The notes beneath the pieces are model-generated. The model saw only the letters and a program-made list of their open reading frames with translations. It was not told the DNA's origin and made no database searches. A DNA stretch of 64,000 nucleotides from Helicobacter felistomachi (lineage in GTDB: Bacteria; Campylobacterota; Campylobacteria; Campylobacterales; Helicobacteraceae): assembly GCF_030296895.1 (NCBI RefSeq), contig NZ_AP028022.1, positions 186,001-250,000 on the forward strand, in the 5' to 3' direction. The position numbers were made by a program, and so were the translations under genes. This document shows, in pieces, positions 8,512-18,540 of the stretch (position 1 is its first letter; each line of letters opens with the position of its first letter).

Positions 8512-9670
8512 CAAAGACCTCCTGTTGTAAAAGGGCGCACAACGCTTCGTGGGCGTGGCGTTGCGCTTTCGTGTTGAAGGGCGCACCCCCCACATACTCC
8601 AAGCCCCCACCCTTGCGATCCCAACTAAGGATTTTATTTAAGGGGGAGCGCACATCGCCCAAACTCACTGCGAGTAACCATAAGTCCTTATATTCTAACA
8701 CATCTTGGATGTTTAAAAAATAATCCTCCCCCATTTTGGACTTTTCTTGCCATAAACTAGAAGCTTTGACTCCCTTGTACTTGATGTTTTGGGTGGTTGG
8801 CAGTAGTAGAGGTAACTTTGGGCGGTGGCTAGATGTGGCAGATTTTAGGCGCAAGTCGTAAATGTCTTTTGCTTGGCGCACCCAACGCGCCTCGTATTTA
8901 CTGACGACTCCCTCTTGTGGAGCGTTCTTAGCGATTGTGGCTTGACAAGTGGATAGATTTAAGGCTAATTCTAGACTGTCCTTAAAATACTCTAAACTAT
9001 CCGTTCTTAGCCAAATCTCTCCCTGTGAGCGCAATACAGAAAGCATGTTCTCTAAAGTTTGGGGGGTGAAAATGCGCCGATTGGGGTGCTTTGGCCATGG
9101 CACGGGAAAGTGGATGTCTAATCTCTCACAATTTGGGGGTAAAACCTCTAAAAGTGTGCGTGCATCGGCGTGGGCGATGTAAAGATTTTTTAGCCCTAAG
9201 AGCTCAATTTGGCGCAAGACTTGCTCTATGGAGGGGGTATGCACCTCCAAACCGATATAGAGATTCTTAGGGTTTGCCTGTGCCTTTTGGAGCAAAAACC
9301 GCCCCGAGCCAAAGCCAATTTCAAGATAAAAACTCTCAAAGTTAAAATGGTTAAAGGCCACCAAAAACGCCCTGCTGGGGCAATGGCTTAAGGCTAAATT
9401 GCCCTTGATTTCTTTGCCATAGTGGCTTAAAATCTCTAGGGCATGTTGCAAAATCCCCACAGGGATCGGGCGGGTGGACTTCTCCCCCTTGCATAAAATC
9501 CGCCCTTGTTGCTCTATTTTTAGCAAACAAAAATCGCTTAAATGGTGTTTCACCCGAATTAGGCTGACTTTTGAATCTCTTAGGCTCTGTGCCTCGTAGC
9601 AAAAGCTAAAGCCCTCTTGCTCAAAAGGCATGGGAGGTAGGTGCAACTCTTGGGCGTAAAAATGGGGCAT
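8504..9670 (-). CDS. trmB: tRNA (guanine-N7)-methyltransferase TrmB
   Basis: 388 residues, the long form seen in Helicobacter. The SAM-binding motif I is YLEIGFGSGRFLLQKA around residue 140, and DIHFPVPWPKHPNRRIF is the TrmB signature that binds tRNA. About 115 extra N-terminal and ~130 C-terminal residues flank the catalytic core, as in HP0747. It makes m7G46 in tRNA. The stop of the FN3 lipoprotein and the start here share bases, and the end overlaps ftsE, so it sits in a compact operon. Confidence 0.92.
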   Translation of the reverse strand: MPHFYAQELHLPPMPFEQEGFSFCYEAQSLRDSKVSLIRVKHHLSDFCLLKIEQQGRILCKGEKSTRPIPVGILQHALEILSHYGKEIKGNLALSHCPSRAFLVAFNHFNFESFYLEIGFGSGRFLLQKAQANPKNLYIGLEVHTPSIEQVLRQIELLGLKNLYIAHADARTLLEVLPPNCERLDIHFPVPWPKHPNRRIFTPQTLENMLSVLRSQGEIWLRTDSLEYFKDSLELALNLSTCQATIAKNAPQEGVVSKYEARWVRQAKDIYDLRLKSATSSHRPKLPLLLPTTQNIKYKGVKASSLWQEKSKMGEDYFLNIQDVLEYKDLWLLAVSLGDVRSPLNKILSWDRKGGGLEYVGGAPFNTKAQRHAHEALCALLQQEVFGG

Positions 9671-10920
9671 TAGCGGTCTAGGCGCAGTTCTACTTCTTTG
9701 CTTGGGCGTGACTCTAGCCCTGCTGAGTCGATGCTCACGACTTGGTAGCGGTATTTTTGCCCATTTGCCATGTGCTTGTCGATGAATTGGGTGGTGGTTA
9801 AATTGCCAAAGCGCAGGGGGCTAGAATTAGAATTGCCATCAAAGCGGTAAACCGCATAAGATTTGACCCGCCCATCGCCTATGCCTTGCCACTCAATGAT
9901 CGCTCGTCCATCCTCAATTGTGCCTTTAGTGATCACCGGCGTGGCGGGGCGAGGTAAGGTCATGCCCTTAGCCGCCTCGCTAGGCAAGACCCCCTCTAAA
10001 CCGCTGCGATCCACTGCCACAACCTTATAAAATCGGCTCACCCCATCCATGTCCACCTCATCGGTGTAGTGGGGTTCTTTGGTTTCAGCGATGTTTTTAA
10101 AATGCCCGTCTATGCTGTTTGTGGCGTAGACTTTGTAACCCGCAATATCACTTTGGTTTGATGGTGTCCACGACAGCTCCACCTTGCGGGTTAAGTTCGT
10201 GCTGGCTTGCAAATTAATAAGGGGCAGGGGTAGAGGCTTGGTTTGCCCCTCCACCACAGCACTAGGCAGAGACTTTGCCCCATCAAAGTTCTCGGCAATC
10301 ACGCGGTAGCGTTGTTTTGATCCATTGGGTAAATTCTTGTCAAAATACTCCACATACAAGCGGTTTTTCACCACCCCGATGTTAGAAAACTTGCCATCAG
10401 CGTTCTCCCTTTGCACGATGTAGCGGGCGATGCTGGGGTTGGGGTGTGGACTCCAAAAAATCTTGATCTCTTGGGGACTGGCTTGGCTGGCAAAGACCTT
10501 TTCAACGGGGTTAATGTAGGAAGTGTGTACGGGGATAGCCGCCGACATTTGTGAAATCCCGCCATTCTTGCCAATAGTGGCGATTTCGTAGGTGTAATCG
10601 GTTTGGGGAGTCAGCCCATCGTCGTAGTAGTGCGTGGCTAGGGGGTTTTTAATGGTAGCCACCCGCCGATAGGTTTGGTCTTTTTGCATGCGATAAATCG
10701 CAAAGCCATCGATAAGCCCCGGATTATCCACTGCTTGCCACTCAAAGCCTACAGACTCCACATCGTTGATCGTCCTAATGCCCTGCACTACGGGTAAACT
10801 CGCATTGATCGCTTCTTGTTGCTGGTTGAAAGACAGGGTGTCATTTTTTTGGGTGTGGGCGCAACTGCTAAAAATCAGCCCCGAACAAATCAAAAATATA
10901 ACGTTCTTGTAAAAACCCAT
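9670..10920 (-). CDS. Fibronectin type III repeat lipoprotein
   Basis: Counterpart of HP0746. 416 residues. N-terminal lipoprotein signal MGFYKNVIFLICSGLIFSSC, with lipobox LIFSSC. Four fibronectin-III-type beta sandwiches follow at about residues 45-130, 135-225, 230-320 and 325-415, each with conserved Trp near the start and a Y.Y/Y.V block near the end. It is anchored in a membrane facing the periplasm or surface; the ligand is unknown. The start lies inside the end of the pseudouridine synthase gene (53-base overlap) and the stop overlaps trmB. Confidence 0.85.
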   Translation of the reverse strand: MGFYKNVIFLICSGLIFSSCAHTQKNDTLSFNQQQEAINASLPVVQGIRTINDVESVGFEWQAVDNPGLIDGFAIYRMQKDQTYRRVATIKNPLATHYYDDGLTPQTDYTYEIATIGKNGGISQMSAAIPVHTSYINPVEKVFASQASPQEIKIFWSPHPNPSIARYIVQRENADGKFSNIGVVKNRLYVEYFDKNLPNGSKQRYRVIAENFDGAKSLPSAVVEGQTKPLPLPLINLQASTNLTRKVELSWTPSNQSDIAGYKVYATNSIDGHFKNIAETKEPHYTDEVDMDGVSRFYKVVAVDRSGLEGVLPSEAAKGMTLPRPATPVITKGTIEDGRAIIEWQGIGDGRVKSYAVYRFDGNSNSSPLRFGNLTTTQFIDKHMANGQKYRYQVVSIDSAGLESRPSKEVELRLDR

Positions 10921-11842
10921 CCCACGAAACCTCTTGAAAATTAGTTTGTAAATATTCTAGCATATCAGGCAAAATTTGGGCTTTAAAAAACAAGCTTTGC
11001 CCCGTACTAGGGTGCGTGCAATAAAGCAAATAAGCGTGGAGTAAAATCCGTCCGCTGTAAGGCTCAATCTGCCGCCCATACAAGGGGTCGCCTAAAATGT
11101 GTTTTCCGACACTCTCCAAATGCGCCCGAATTTGGTGTGTGCGCCCGCTATAAAGCTTGACAGCAATGAGTTGTTGCCCTTTGGGATTGGTGGCTAGGGG
11201 CATAAATGCGCTTTTAGACCACTTGCCCCCCTTAACATCTTGGCGCAGAGCATTTAAGTTTGTCATCTTTAGGCGGTTGTTGGGGTGGCGGCCTAAGCGG
11301 CACTCCACTTTTGTGGGCGTATTTAAGGGGGTGCTTAAAATGGCTAGGTAGTAGCGTCCCATTTCTCGGTTCTTAAGTTGCTCGGCGAACTTAGCGTGAG
11401 CGTGGTTGGTTTTGGCAATGACGATCGCCCCGCTCGTGTCCTTGTCTAGGCGGTGCACGATCCCACAGCGCAACTCCCCGCTAAGGCTAGACAAGCGATA
11501 GCCCTTTGCCTTTAAGTGATCCAATAAGGTTAGCCCACACACGCCACTAGCCGGGTGCACCACCAAGTTGGGCGGTTTATTGAGCACCAACATGTCCGCA
11601 TCTTCGTAAATCACCTCAAAATCTAAAGGCGCATAAGCGGGTAATTCTGCTGCCCTTAAAGGGGTAAAAACCACCAAATCCCCCGCCTTAAGCTTGACTC
11701 CCCCCTTGCCGCAAGGCCTAGAGTTCACCCGCACACACCCCGCCTTGATGCACTGCAAGGCTTGGTTGGTTGCCACACCTAAATACGTAGCCAAAAAGTG
11801 ATCTAAACGCCCCGCCTCTGTTACGCTAAATCGCTGCTCCAT
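10868..11842 (-). CDS. rluD: RluD-family rRNA pseudouridine synthase
   Basis: Counterpart of HP0745. About 324 residues from the ATG at 11842, which has AAAGGA four bases upstream; a longer frame to 11875 lacks such a site. An S4 RNA-binding domain occupies residues ~1-65 (LDHFLATYLGV). The catalytic block is GIVHRLDKDTSGAIVIAKT with the essential Asp, followed by GRTHQIRAHL. It converts selected uridines of 23S rRNA to pseudouridine; the exact target cannot be told from sequence. It is the first gene of the minus-strand run down to flaG. Confidence 0.88.
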   Translation of the reverse strand: MEQRFSVTEAGRLDHFLATYLGVATNQALQCIKAGCVRVNSRPCGKGGVKLKAGDLVVFTPLRAAELPAYAPLDFEVIYEDADMLVLNKPPNLVVHPASGVCGLTLLDHLKAKGYRLSSLSGELRCGIVHRLDKDTSGAIVIAKTNHAHAKFAEQLKNREMGRYYLAILSTPLNTPTKVECRLGRHPNNRLKMTNLNALRQDVKGGKWSKSAFMPLATNPKGQQLIAVKLYSGRTHQIRAHLESVGKHILGDPLYGRQIEPYSGRILLHAYLLYCTHPSTGQSLFFKAQILPDMLEYLQTNFQEVSWDGFLQERYIFDLFGADF

Positions 11843-11925
11843 AATGTCCTTTCGCTGAACCTCTAATTTTAGCAAAACTTTAGATACAATTTAGGTTTTC
11901 ATTTTCACAGTCATTAAGGCAATCC

Positions 11926-13799
11926 ATGCAAACAATCATTGTCGCCCTTGTGGGGCAACCCAATGTGGGTAAAAGTTCACTGATCAATGCCCTGAGCGGC
12001 GCGCATTTAAAGGTCGGTAATTTTGCGGGGGTTACCGTAGAAAAAACCCAAGTGCAAACCACTTACAAAGACGCTCAAATCACCATCATCGACCTACCTG
12101 GCATTTATGCCCTCAATGGCTTCACCCTAGAAGAAAAGCTCACAAGAGAGTTTTTAGACACCGAGCACTACGACCTCATCTTAAATGTCCTGGATTGCAC
12201 GAATTTAGAGCGCAATTTGGCCCTAAGCACCCAACTACTCAAACTCCCCCATAAAACCCTGCTTGCCTTGAATATGTTTGACGAAGCCCAACAAGAAGGA
12301 CTAGAGATAAACACCTACACCCTATCTAACAAACTAAACGCCCCCTGCATCCCCACCTCCGCCTACAAGCGCACCAACATCACCGCTCTGCTCGATGCCA
12401 TCATTGACCTGCACAACGCCCCCTGCCCACCAAGAGTGCCAACCCCTCAAACCTAAAGCCCACCCAAGCCGACTTACAATTTTGTAGACAGCTTGCCAAA
12501 GAAGTGAGTAAACAAACCAAGCCCACCCCCACCCGCAAGCTCGACCGCCTCTTTTTGCACGAATACTATGGCTTGCCTATTTTCTTAGGCTTGATGTTTC
12601 TTGTCTTCACCCTAAGCTTTCTTGTGGGCGGGCTCGGGCAGGACTTAGTGGATAATTTCTTTGCCTTTTTAAGCCAAAGTTTAAAAGAGCACATTACTAA
12701 CCCCCAAATCGCTTCCATGCTCAGCGATGGTGTGGTGGCGGGGGTGGGAGCAGTGCTCTCCTTCTTGCCCCTCATCGTCATTTTGTATCTAGGCATCGGG
12801 CTTTTGGAGGGCACGGGATACATGAGTCGTGTCGCCTTTTTGCTCGATGGGATTTTGCATAAGTTTGGCCTGCATGGCAAGAGTTTTATCCCCCTTGTTA
12901 CGGGCTTTGGCTGCTCTGTGCCCGCTTACATGGCAACCCGCACTTTGCAAAACCAACACGAAAGGTTGATCACTTTATTTGTCATCGGCTTTATGAGTTG
13001 CAGCGCGAGACTACCCATTTATGTCCTCTTTGTCGGCTCCTTCTTCCCCCAAAAATACGCGAGCGTTGTGCTCTTTGCCATTTATATTTTGGGGGCTGTG
13101 GTGGCTCTACTAATGGCAAAACTCTTAAATTTGAGCGTCTTTAGGGGCAAGCAGGAGTCCTTTGTCATGGAAATGCCAAAATACCGCCTGCCAAGCCTAA
13201 AGGTGCTTTACTTTGGCATTTACACCAAAAGCCTCTCCTACATCAAAAAGGCGGGGACCTATATTTTAGGCGGATCGCTCTTAATTTGGTTTGCCTCGCA
13301 ATACCCTAAGCCCGACCTAGCCCCTTATGCAACCCAAAGAGTGCAAATCCAAGCAAGCCATATCAGCCCTCAAGCCAAAGAGCAAGCCCTGCAAGCGTTG
13401 CAAGACAAGCTAGACAAGGAGAATTTGGAGTATAGCTTCGTGGGGCGCATTGGGCGGGGCATCGATGGGGTGTTTAAGCCTATGGATTTTGATTGGCGTT
13501 TAAGCGTGTCCTTGGTTGCAGGCTTTATGGCTAAGGAAGTGGTGGTTTCGACCTTAGCGGTGCTGTATGCAGGGGAGAAAGATCCCAAACTTGCCCTGAG
13601 GCAAAGTGTGAGTCTGCCCTCGGCTATCGCTTTCATCGTGTTTATCGTGTTTTACATCCCCTGTTTTGCAGCGACCATCACCTTTGGTAAGGAAGCGGGT
13701 GGCTTTAAATTCGTGGTGTATCTCTTTGTTTTCACCACAGCGGTGGCGTATGTGTTCTCGTTAATCGCCTATGGGCTCACTAGATTTATTATTTCTTAA
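11926..13799 (+). pseudogene. feoB: Ferrous iron transporter FeoB, split by one-base frameshift
   Basis: Two frames together encode FeoB (~625 residues against 642 in H. pylori). The first, 11926-12456, is the G domain with G1 GQPNVGKSS, G3 DLPG, G4 NMFD. The second, beginning in frame well before the GTG at 12504, holds the membrane part with GFGCSVPA and several helices. Restoring one C to the C5 run at 12419-12423 joins them without a break. The loss either abolishes ferrous iron uptake in this strain, is an assembly error, or leaves two separately made halves. No other frame damage is seen in either half. Confidence 0.85.
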
Positions 13800-13836
13800 A
13801 ATACTATATATTTTGAGAAATTATGGGCTAAAAACC

Positions 13837-13866
13837 TTGACTTTATTTTCTCATTTAGGCTATAAT
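13837..13866 (+). promoter_or_regulatory. Sigma-70 promoter of the ferritin gene
   Basis: TTGACT, 18 bases, TATAAT, ending 29 bases before the ferritin ATG. A purine-rich AAAGGAG ribosome site follows at about 13883-13889. The AT-rich stretch just upstream could be an apo-Fur operator, since H. pylori pfr is repressed by iron-free Fur, but no clear repeat is visible. Confidence 0.75.
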
Positions 13867-13895
13867 AATGATACAAACTAACAAAAGGAGTTTTT

Positions 13896-14390
13896 ATGTT
13901 GCCTCAAGAAACTGTAAAATTACTCAACGGACAAGTGATGGATGAGTTCTACTCAGCCAACCTTTACATGAGCATGAGCTCTTGGTGCTACACCCATGGC
14001 TTTGATGGCTCTGGCTTGTTCTTATTCGACCACGCCAGCGATGAGTATGCGCATGCCACAAAAATCATCACCTACTTGAACGAAAACGAAGTGGGTGTGC
14101 GCTTAAAGGAAGTTAAGGCCCCCGAACATGAGTTTAAAAGCTTGGTGGAAATCTTTGAGAAGGCCTACAAACACGAGCAACACATCACCCACTCCATCAA
14201 CAACTTAGTGGATCACATGCTCGCCCACAAAGACTATGCCACTTTCAACTTCTTGCAATGGTATGTCGCCGAGCAACACGAAGAAGAGGTCTTGTTTAAG
14301 AACATTTTAGACAAAATTAAACTCATGGGTGAAAGTGGGCATGGCCTATACCTTGCCGACCAGTACATCCGCAACATCGCCAAGAAGTAA
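13896..14390 (+). CDS. ftnA: Non-haem ferritin (Pfr)
   Basis: 164 residues, very close to H. pylori Pfr (167). The ferroxidase ligands are visible: Glu in MDEFYSANLYMSMSSWCYTH, EYAHA, and the C-helix Glu/Gln in HEQH and LQWYVAEQHEEEV. The ferritin shell stores iron in the cytoplasm and protects against iron and oxidative stress. It stands alone between its own promoter and a strong terminator. With feoB immediately upstream and fur 3.7 kb away, iron uptake, storage and control are close together. Confidence 0.95.
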   Translation: MLPQETVKLLNGQVMDEFYSANLYMSMSSWCYTHGFDGSGLFLFDHASDEYAHATKIITYLNENEVGVRLKEVKAPEHEFKSLVEIFEKAYKHEQHITHSINNLVDHMLAHKDYATFNFLQWYVAEQHEEEVLFKNILDKIKLMGESGHGLYLADQYIRNIAKK

Positions 14391-14398
14391 CACCACTT

Positions 14399-14425
14399 GT
14401 AAAGGGAGGCACTGCCTCCCTTTAC
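14399..14425 (+). terminator. Rho-independent terminator of ferritin gene
   Basis: Perfect 12-bp stem GTAAAGGGAGGC / GCCTCCCTTTAC with loop ACT, starting 9 bases after the ferritin stop. The run of T follows only after some spacing, so it may be partial on its own. Confidence 0.8.
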
Positions 14426-14531
14426 ACTCCAATCCTCCCCTTTTTTACATTTACCCAGCGTTAAATATCCAGTCCTAGCATACCCCCGTGTTGCAAAACA
14501 CAATAAAGTAACAACAGCAAAAGGAGCATTC

Positions 14532-15536
14532 ATGGGAAGCATCGGTAGTATGGGTAAACCCATTGAAGGGTTTTTGGTCGCTGCCATCCAATTTCCAGTC
14601 CCCGTTGTCAACAGCCGCAAGGACATTGACCACAACATTGAAAGCATTATTAAAACTTTACATGCTACGAAAGCGGGCTATCCGGGCGTAGAGCTCGTCA
14701 TTTTCCCCGAATACAGCACGCAAGGGCTAAACACCGCTAAATGGCTCACTGAAGAATTTTTGCTCGATGTGCCGGGCAAAGAAACCGAGATGTATGCCAA
14801 AGCGTGCAAAGAAGCCAAAGTCTATGGGGTCTTCTCCATTATGGAGCGTAATCCTGATTCGAACAAAAACCCCTATAATACCGCTATCATCATCAATCCC
14901 CAGGGCGAAATCATCTTAAAATACCGCAAACTCTTCCCTTGGAATCCCATTGAGCCCTGGTATCCTGGAGATTTAGGCATGCCCGTGTGCGATGGTCCTG
15001 GTGGTTCTAAGCTTGCCGTGTGTATCTGCCACGATGGCATGATCCCTGAGCTCGCGAGAGAAGCCGCCTATAAAGGGTGCAATGTCTATATCCGCATCTC
15101 TGGCTACAGCACGCAGGTCAACGACCAATGGATTCTCACCAACCGCTCCAATGCATGGCACAACTTGATGTATACCGTGAGCGTGAATCTCGCCGGCTAT
15201 GACAATGTCTTTTACTACTTCGGCGAAGGGCAAATCTGTAACTTTGATGGCACCACTCTCGTGCAAGGGCATCGCAACCCTTGGGAGATCGTTACCGGCG
15301 AAATCTATCCCAAAATGGCAGACAACGCCCGCCTAAGTTGGGGTCTAGAAAACAACATTTACAACCTCGGCCACCGCGGTTATGTGGCTAAACCCGGTGG
15401 TGAGAGCGATGCAGGACTCACCTACATCAAGGATCTAGCCGCAGGCAAATACAAATTGCCCTGGGAAGATCACATGAAAATCAAAGACGGCTCCATTTAC
15501 GGCTATCCCACCACCGGCGGGCGGTTCGGTAAATAA
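14532..15536 (+). CDS. amiF: Formamidase AmiF
   Basis: 334 residues, identical in length to H. pylori AmiF. It hydrolyses formamide to formate and ammonia in the cytoplasm. The nitrilase-fold triad is exactly placed: Glu60 (FPEYSTQG), Lys133 (YRKLFPW) and Cys166 (CICHDGM). AAAGGAG precedes the ATG. In H. pylori the gene is under Fur and acid control; a small hairpin-like palindrome GTGTTGCAAAACAC at 14488-14501 sits in the promoter region, but I cannot assign it to a regulator. The last 34 bases overlap the 3' end of bioF on the other strand. Confidence 0.96.
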   Translation: MGSIGSMGKPIEGFLVAAIQFPVPVVNSRKDIDHNIESIIKTLHATKAGYPGVELVIFPEYSTQGLNTAKWLTEEFLLDVPGKETEMYAKACKEAKVYGVFSIMERNPDSNKNPYNTAIIINPQGEIILKYRKLFPWNPIEPWYPGDLGMPVCDGPGGSKLAVCICHDGMIPELAREAAYKGCNVYIRISGYSTQVNDQWILTNRSNAWHNLMYTVSVNLAGYDNVFYYFGEGQICNFDGTTLVQGHRNPWEIVTGEIYPKMADNARLSWGLENNIYNLGHRGYVAKPGGESDAGLTYIKDLAAGKYKLPWEDHMKIKDGSIYGYPTTGGRFGK

Positions 15537-16627
15537 AACCCTTGCAAGCACCCGCACAGGCTTTTTAAAAGCCCTAGGGTGTTTGTAGGTTGGATGTTTA
15601 AACCCACGCGCAATAGGGATCTCTTTACCGTGGGGGGGCGGATCGCTCCACAAATGAACCCCTCTTTTAATAGCTCCTCTTGAGTTGTTAACAGGTCTTT
15701 GATGTTGTCAAAGGGCAGGGTTAAAATACTGCTCTTGGTGTGCCAGCCAAAGCCCGCCACACAAGCACGCATTTGTGCCAGTAACTCCACAAAGGGGCTT
15801 GGGTCTTGATAAATCTCTTGAATGTTGATGAGGCTTAAAGCAGTGTCGAGCACGGACAAGCTTGTCGTGTAAATGATGCTTTTAGCGCGGTTGCATAAAA
15901 AATCGATGATTTCCCCACTTGCTCCGATGAACGCCCCATAACTCCCATAAGCTTTAGAAAAAGTGCCTAAAATGATGGTTTTGTCTGTGGGCTTTAGATT
16001 GTAATGATCTAAAACCCCCTTTAAATTTGCCCCGATACTGCCTAAGCTGTGGGCTTCGTCTAAAATTAAATAGGCGTTGTGCTCTCTAGCACATTCTAAA
16101 ATCTCTAGAGGTGGGATAGTGCCATCCATTGAATAAACCCCCTCAATGGCGATGATCGCCCGCCCTTTGGGTTGATGCTGTTCTAATTTGGCTTGTAAGT
16201 CTTGGCCATCGTTGTGGTTAAAGAAAATCGTGTTGGGGGATTTTTTGGCGATGAATTGTCCGCTGGCATGGTAGTGCGTATCTATAAACAGCAGGTCGTT
16301 TTTACGCACCAGTGCCTCGATCAAAGCCACATTGCCCAAAAACCCACTCCCCACTAAAACGCATGCCTCAAAATCCAGCAAGGCGCATAAATCATTTTCC
16401 AGCGCGCGGTGCAAAGAGTGATAACCATTGACAAGCATGGATGCTTTAGGGGCGTGGGTGGGCTGGGTTTGCAGCATCTCAAAGGCTTTTTGCAATAAGT
16501 CTTTACGTCTCCCTAAGCCTAAATAGTCATTCGAGGCAAAGTCGGCTAGATCTGCGGGGTAAAGGCGGCGCTCTCTGTATAAACGCGCCTTTTTTAAGGC
16601 ATTGAGTTCAAAAAAATAGCTAGGCAA
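15503..16627 (-). CDS. bioF: 8-amino-7-oxononanoate synthase (BioF) family aminotransferase
   Basis: 374 residues. It condenses pimeloyl thioester with alanine in biotin synthesis. PLP-binding features: [13 protein letters not shown] with the Asp that contacts the ring nitrogen, and [12 protein letters not shown] with the Schiff-base Lys. It matches HP0598, which in H. pylori also lies next to tlpD. The closely related 2-amino-3-ketobutyrate CoA ligase cannot be ruled out from motifs alone. The ATG lies at the tlpD stop, so the two are cotranscribed; the 3' end runs into amiF. Confidence 0.85.
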   Translation of the reverse strand: MPSYFFELNALKKARLYRERRLYPADLADFASNDYLGLGRRKDLLQKAFEMLQTQPTHAPKASMLVNGYHSLHRALENDLCALLDFEACVLVGSGFLGNVALIEALVRKNDLLFIDTHYHASGQFIAKKSPNTIFFNHNDGQDLQAKLEQHQPKGRAIIAIEGVYSMDGTIPPLEILECAREHNAYLILDEAHSLGSIGANLKGVLDHYNLKPTDKTIILGTFSKAYGSYGAFIGASGEIIDFLCNRAKSIIYTTSLSVLDTALSLINIQEIYQDPSPFVELLAQMRACVAGFGWHTKSSILTLPFDNIKDLLTTQEELLKEGFICGAIRPPTVKRSLLRVGLNIQPTNTLGLLKSLCGCLQGFYLPNRPPVVG

Positions 16628-17941
16628 TTATTGCTGCTGCTGGCTTCTGATCTCATTAATATTTTTCTGCAACTCTTCTTGTTTTTCCTTTAACATTTTG
16701 TCAATGGTGTCGCAGACATTCTTAGAGTGTTGCTCTATAGAGTCGATGGATTTTTCAATCACTTCTTCTGTGATGCTGGTGCGGTCTTTAAGCATGTTAA
16801 CTAGACTATTGGCCTCATCGTGTAGGCTGTTGTGGAAGGGTTCTAAAGAGCGGTAGCTGGGCGTGTTGCTGAAGTGTTCCTTACCATTGCCTTCATAATA
16901 CCACTTACCTAGGCGACAATTATGCCCGTCCACGATTTTAAAGTTATGGGGCGCGTCAAAGATCACACCGTATAAATTCGCCTTATATGCGACATGGTCG
17001 GTTTTAGCCAAGCCACAGAACACAAGGTTATTGACATTTTCAATGGAGTATTCGGCTGCGTTGGCACCGATTAAGTTAGTTCGGGCGATGCTCTTAATGT
17101 CATCCACATCGTTTTTAATCACTTCAGCCGTGGTGTTGGTGTCGTGGGTGTTGGTTTGGATGTCGCTGGCCTCTTGTTGCATGGATTTGACCACCACGGC
17201 GATCTCTTTAGTCGCCTTTTGGGTTTTTTCGGCAAGTTTGCGCACTTCATCGGCCACCACGGCAAAGCCGCGCCCGTGTTCGCCCGCCCGTGCCGCCTCA
17301 ATGGCCGCATTCAGGGCGAGTAAGTTGGTTTGCTCAGCAATGTCATCGATGAGAGAAATCACTTGCGTGATCTCACTGCTGCGCTGGTTGAGAGAATCGG
17401 CTAAAGAAGTGGCGTTTTGCATTTTTTCATACAAGCTGTTGATGTTGTTGCTGGTCTGTGTGAGTTTGTCGATCATCGTTTTGGCATGTTGGCCCCCAGT
17501 AGAAGCTGCCCTAAAGAGTTCATCGGTCCCCTTAAAAATGTCTTGCATGTTAGATTGCAAGCTCTCTAGCCCTTCACGCATGCCCGTGTAATAAAGACTA
17601 AAAATAGGGTTCTTGCCGCACTCTGCGAGCAAGTCTATGGTCTCTGTGATGGAATGGTAGAGAGTGTCATCGATGCGTTTACTTTTGGTTTTATACAGGC
17701 GGTTATTCAGGCTAAAATCCTGGTTAGGGTTACTCAAATCGCTGGTTTTAGTGTCGATCCCCGTCAGGTCCACAACATCGCCGTTTTTAAACACAATCTT
17801 GTGATCTTTCACCCCGATGAAGCCCATATGGCTACACAAATCCACGAGTTGCTGGTAAAAATCCAACTTCTTTTCTAAGGTTTTGATCTCCGCGTCTTTA
17901 AGTTCCAATTTCTTTGCCAAGTCCTTATTGCCAAAAAACAC
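16628..17941 (-). CDS. tlpD: Soluble chemoreceptor TlpD with zinc-binding CZB domain
   Basis: 437 residues from GTG 17941, chosen because AAAGGA sits six bases upstream and the product then begins [11 protein letters not shown], like H. pylori TlpD; a TTG at 17956 would add five residues. No membrane helix. An N-terminal coiled segment is followed by the methyl-accepting signalling hairpin with tip [19 protein letters not shown]. The C-terminal CZB domain shows the zinc pattern: [14 protein letters not shown] and HNSLH. TlpD governs tactic responses to energy and oxidants. It starts opposite fur. Confidence 0.93.
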   Translation of the reverse strand: MFFGNKDLAKKLELKDAEIKTLEKKLDFYQQLVDLCSHMGFIGVKDHKIVFKNGDVVDLTGIDTKTSDLSNPNQDFSLNNRLYKTKSKRIDDTLYHSITETIDLLAECGKNPIFSLYYTGMREGLESLQSNMQDIFKGTDELFRAASTGGQHAKTMIDKLTQTSNNINSLYEKMQNATSLADSLNQRSSEITQVISLIDDIAEQTNLLALNAAIEAARAGEHGRGFAVVADEVRKLAEKTQKATKEIAVVVKSMQQEASDIQTNTHDTNTTAEVIKNDVDDIKSIARTNLIGANAAEYSIENVNNLVFCGLAKTDHVAYKANLYGVIFDAPHNFKIVDGHNCRLGKWYYEGNGKEHFSNTPSYRSLEPFHNSLHDEANSLVNMLKDRTSITEEVIEKSIDSIEQHSKNVCDTIDKMLKEKQEELQKNINEIRSQQQQ

Positions 17942-18028
17942 ACCACATCCTTTCAAACAAGAATTTTTGATTATACCCTAATTTTAATCTTATGCGCCAT
18001 GCGTGTGTTTCATATACCCCATTTAGTG

Positions 18029-18034
18029 TATAAT
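18029..18034 (+). promoter_or_regulatory. -10 element upstream of fur
   Basis: TATAAT 51 bases before the fur start; no good -35 match is seen, which is normal for Helicobacter vegetative promoters. GTG start of tlpD lies on the other side, so the 144-base gap carries promoters in both directions. Confidence 0.6.
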
Positions 18035-18084
18035 AGCACCTTTGGCTCTCTTTTTATAAGGGGGTGATTTTATAAGGAGTTGGC

Positions 18085-18540
18085 ATGAACCGACTAGAAA
18101 CTTTAGAATCCATTTTAGAGCGTTTGCGCTTGGCGATTCGCAAAAATGGGCTGAAAAACTCTAAACAACGCGAGGAGGTGGTGAGCGTGCTTTACAAGAG
18201 CGGGACGCATTTAAGCCCTGAAGAGATCACGCAAAGTATCCGCCAAAACGACAAGAACACCAGCATTTCTTCCGTTTACCGCATTTTAAATTTCTTGGAA
18301 AAAGAAAACTTTATTTACACACTAGAAACAAACAAAAATGGAAGACGCTATGAAATCGCGGCTAAAGAGCACCACGACCACATCATTTGTTTGCATTGTG
18401 GAGAGATCATTGAGTTTGTGGATCCTGAGATTGAAGAGCGGCAAAGCCAAGTCGCCAAAAAGCACCAGGCCAAATTAGTCAGCCACGACATGAAATTATT
18501 TGTGGTTTGCCCCAAATGCCTAGCTTTGGGGGCCGAGTAA
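18085..18540 (+). CDS. fur: Ferric uptake regulator Fur
   Basis: 151 residues, near-identical in layout to HP1027. An extended N-terminal helix, typical of Helicobacter Fur, precedes the winged helix (ISSVYRILNFLEKENFIY). The metal site HHDHIICLHCGEIIEF and the C-terminal CPKC pair form the regulatory and structural zinc sites. It controls iron uptake and storage, in Helicobacter both with and without bound iron, and likely acts on the ferritin and formamidase genes here. The last 21 bases overlap the end of pseI on the other strand. Confidence 0.97.
   Translation: MNRLETLESILERLRLAIRKNGLKNSKQREEVVSVLYKSGTHLSPEEITQSIRQNDKNTSISSVYRILNFLEKENFIYTLETNKNGRRYEIAAKEHHDHIICLHCGEIIEFVDPEIEERQSQVAKKHQAKLVSHDMKLFVVCPKCLALGAE

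Noticed and set aside
14488-14501. GTGTTGCAAAACAC palindrome as Fur or NikR box for amiF
   Set aside because: Only five-base arms and no match to the known AT-rich Fur or NikR operators.
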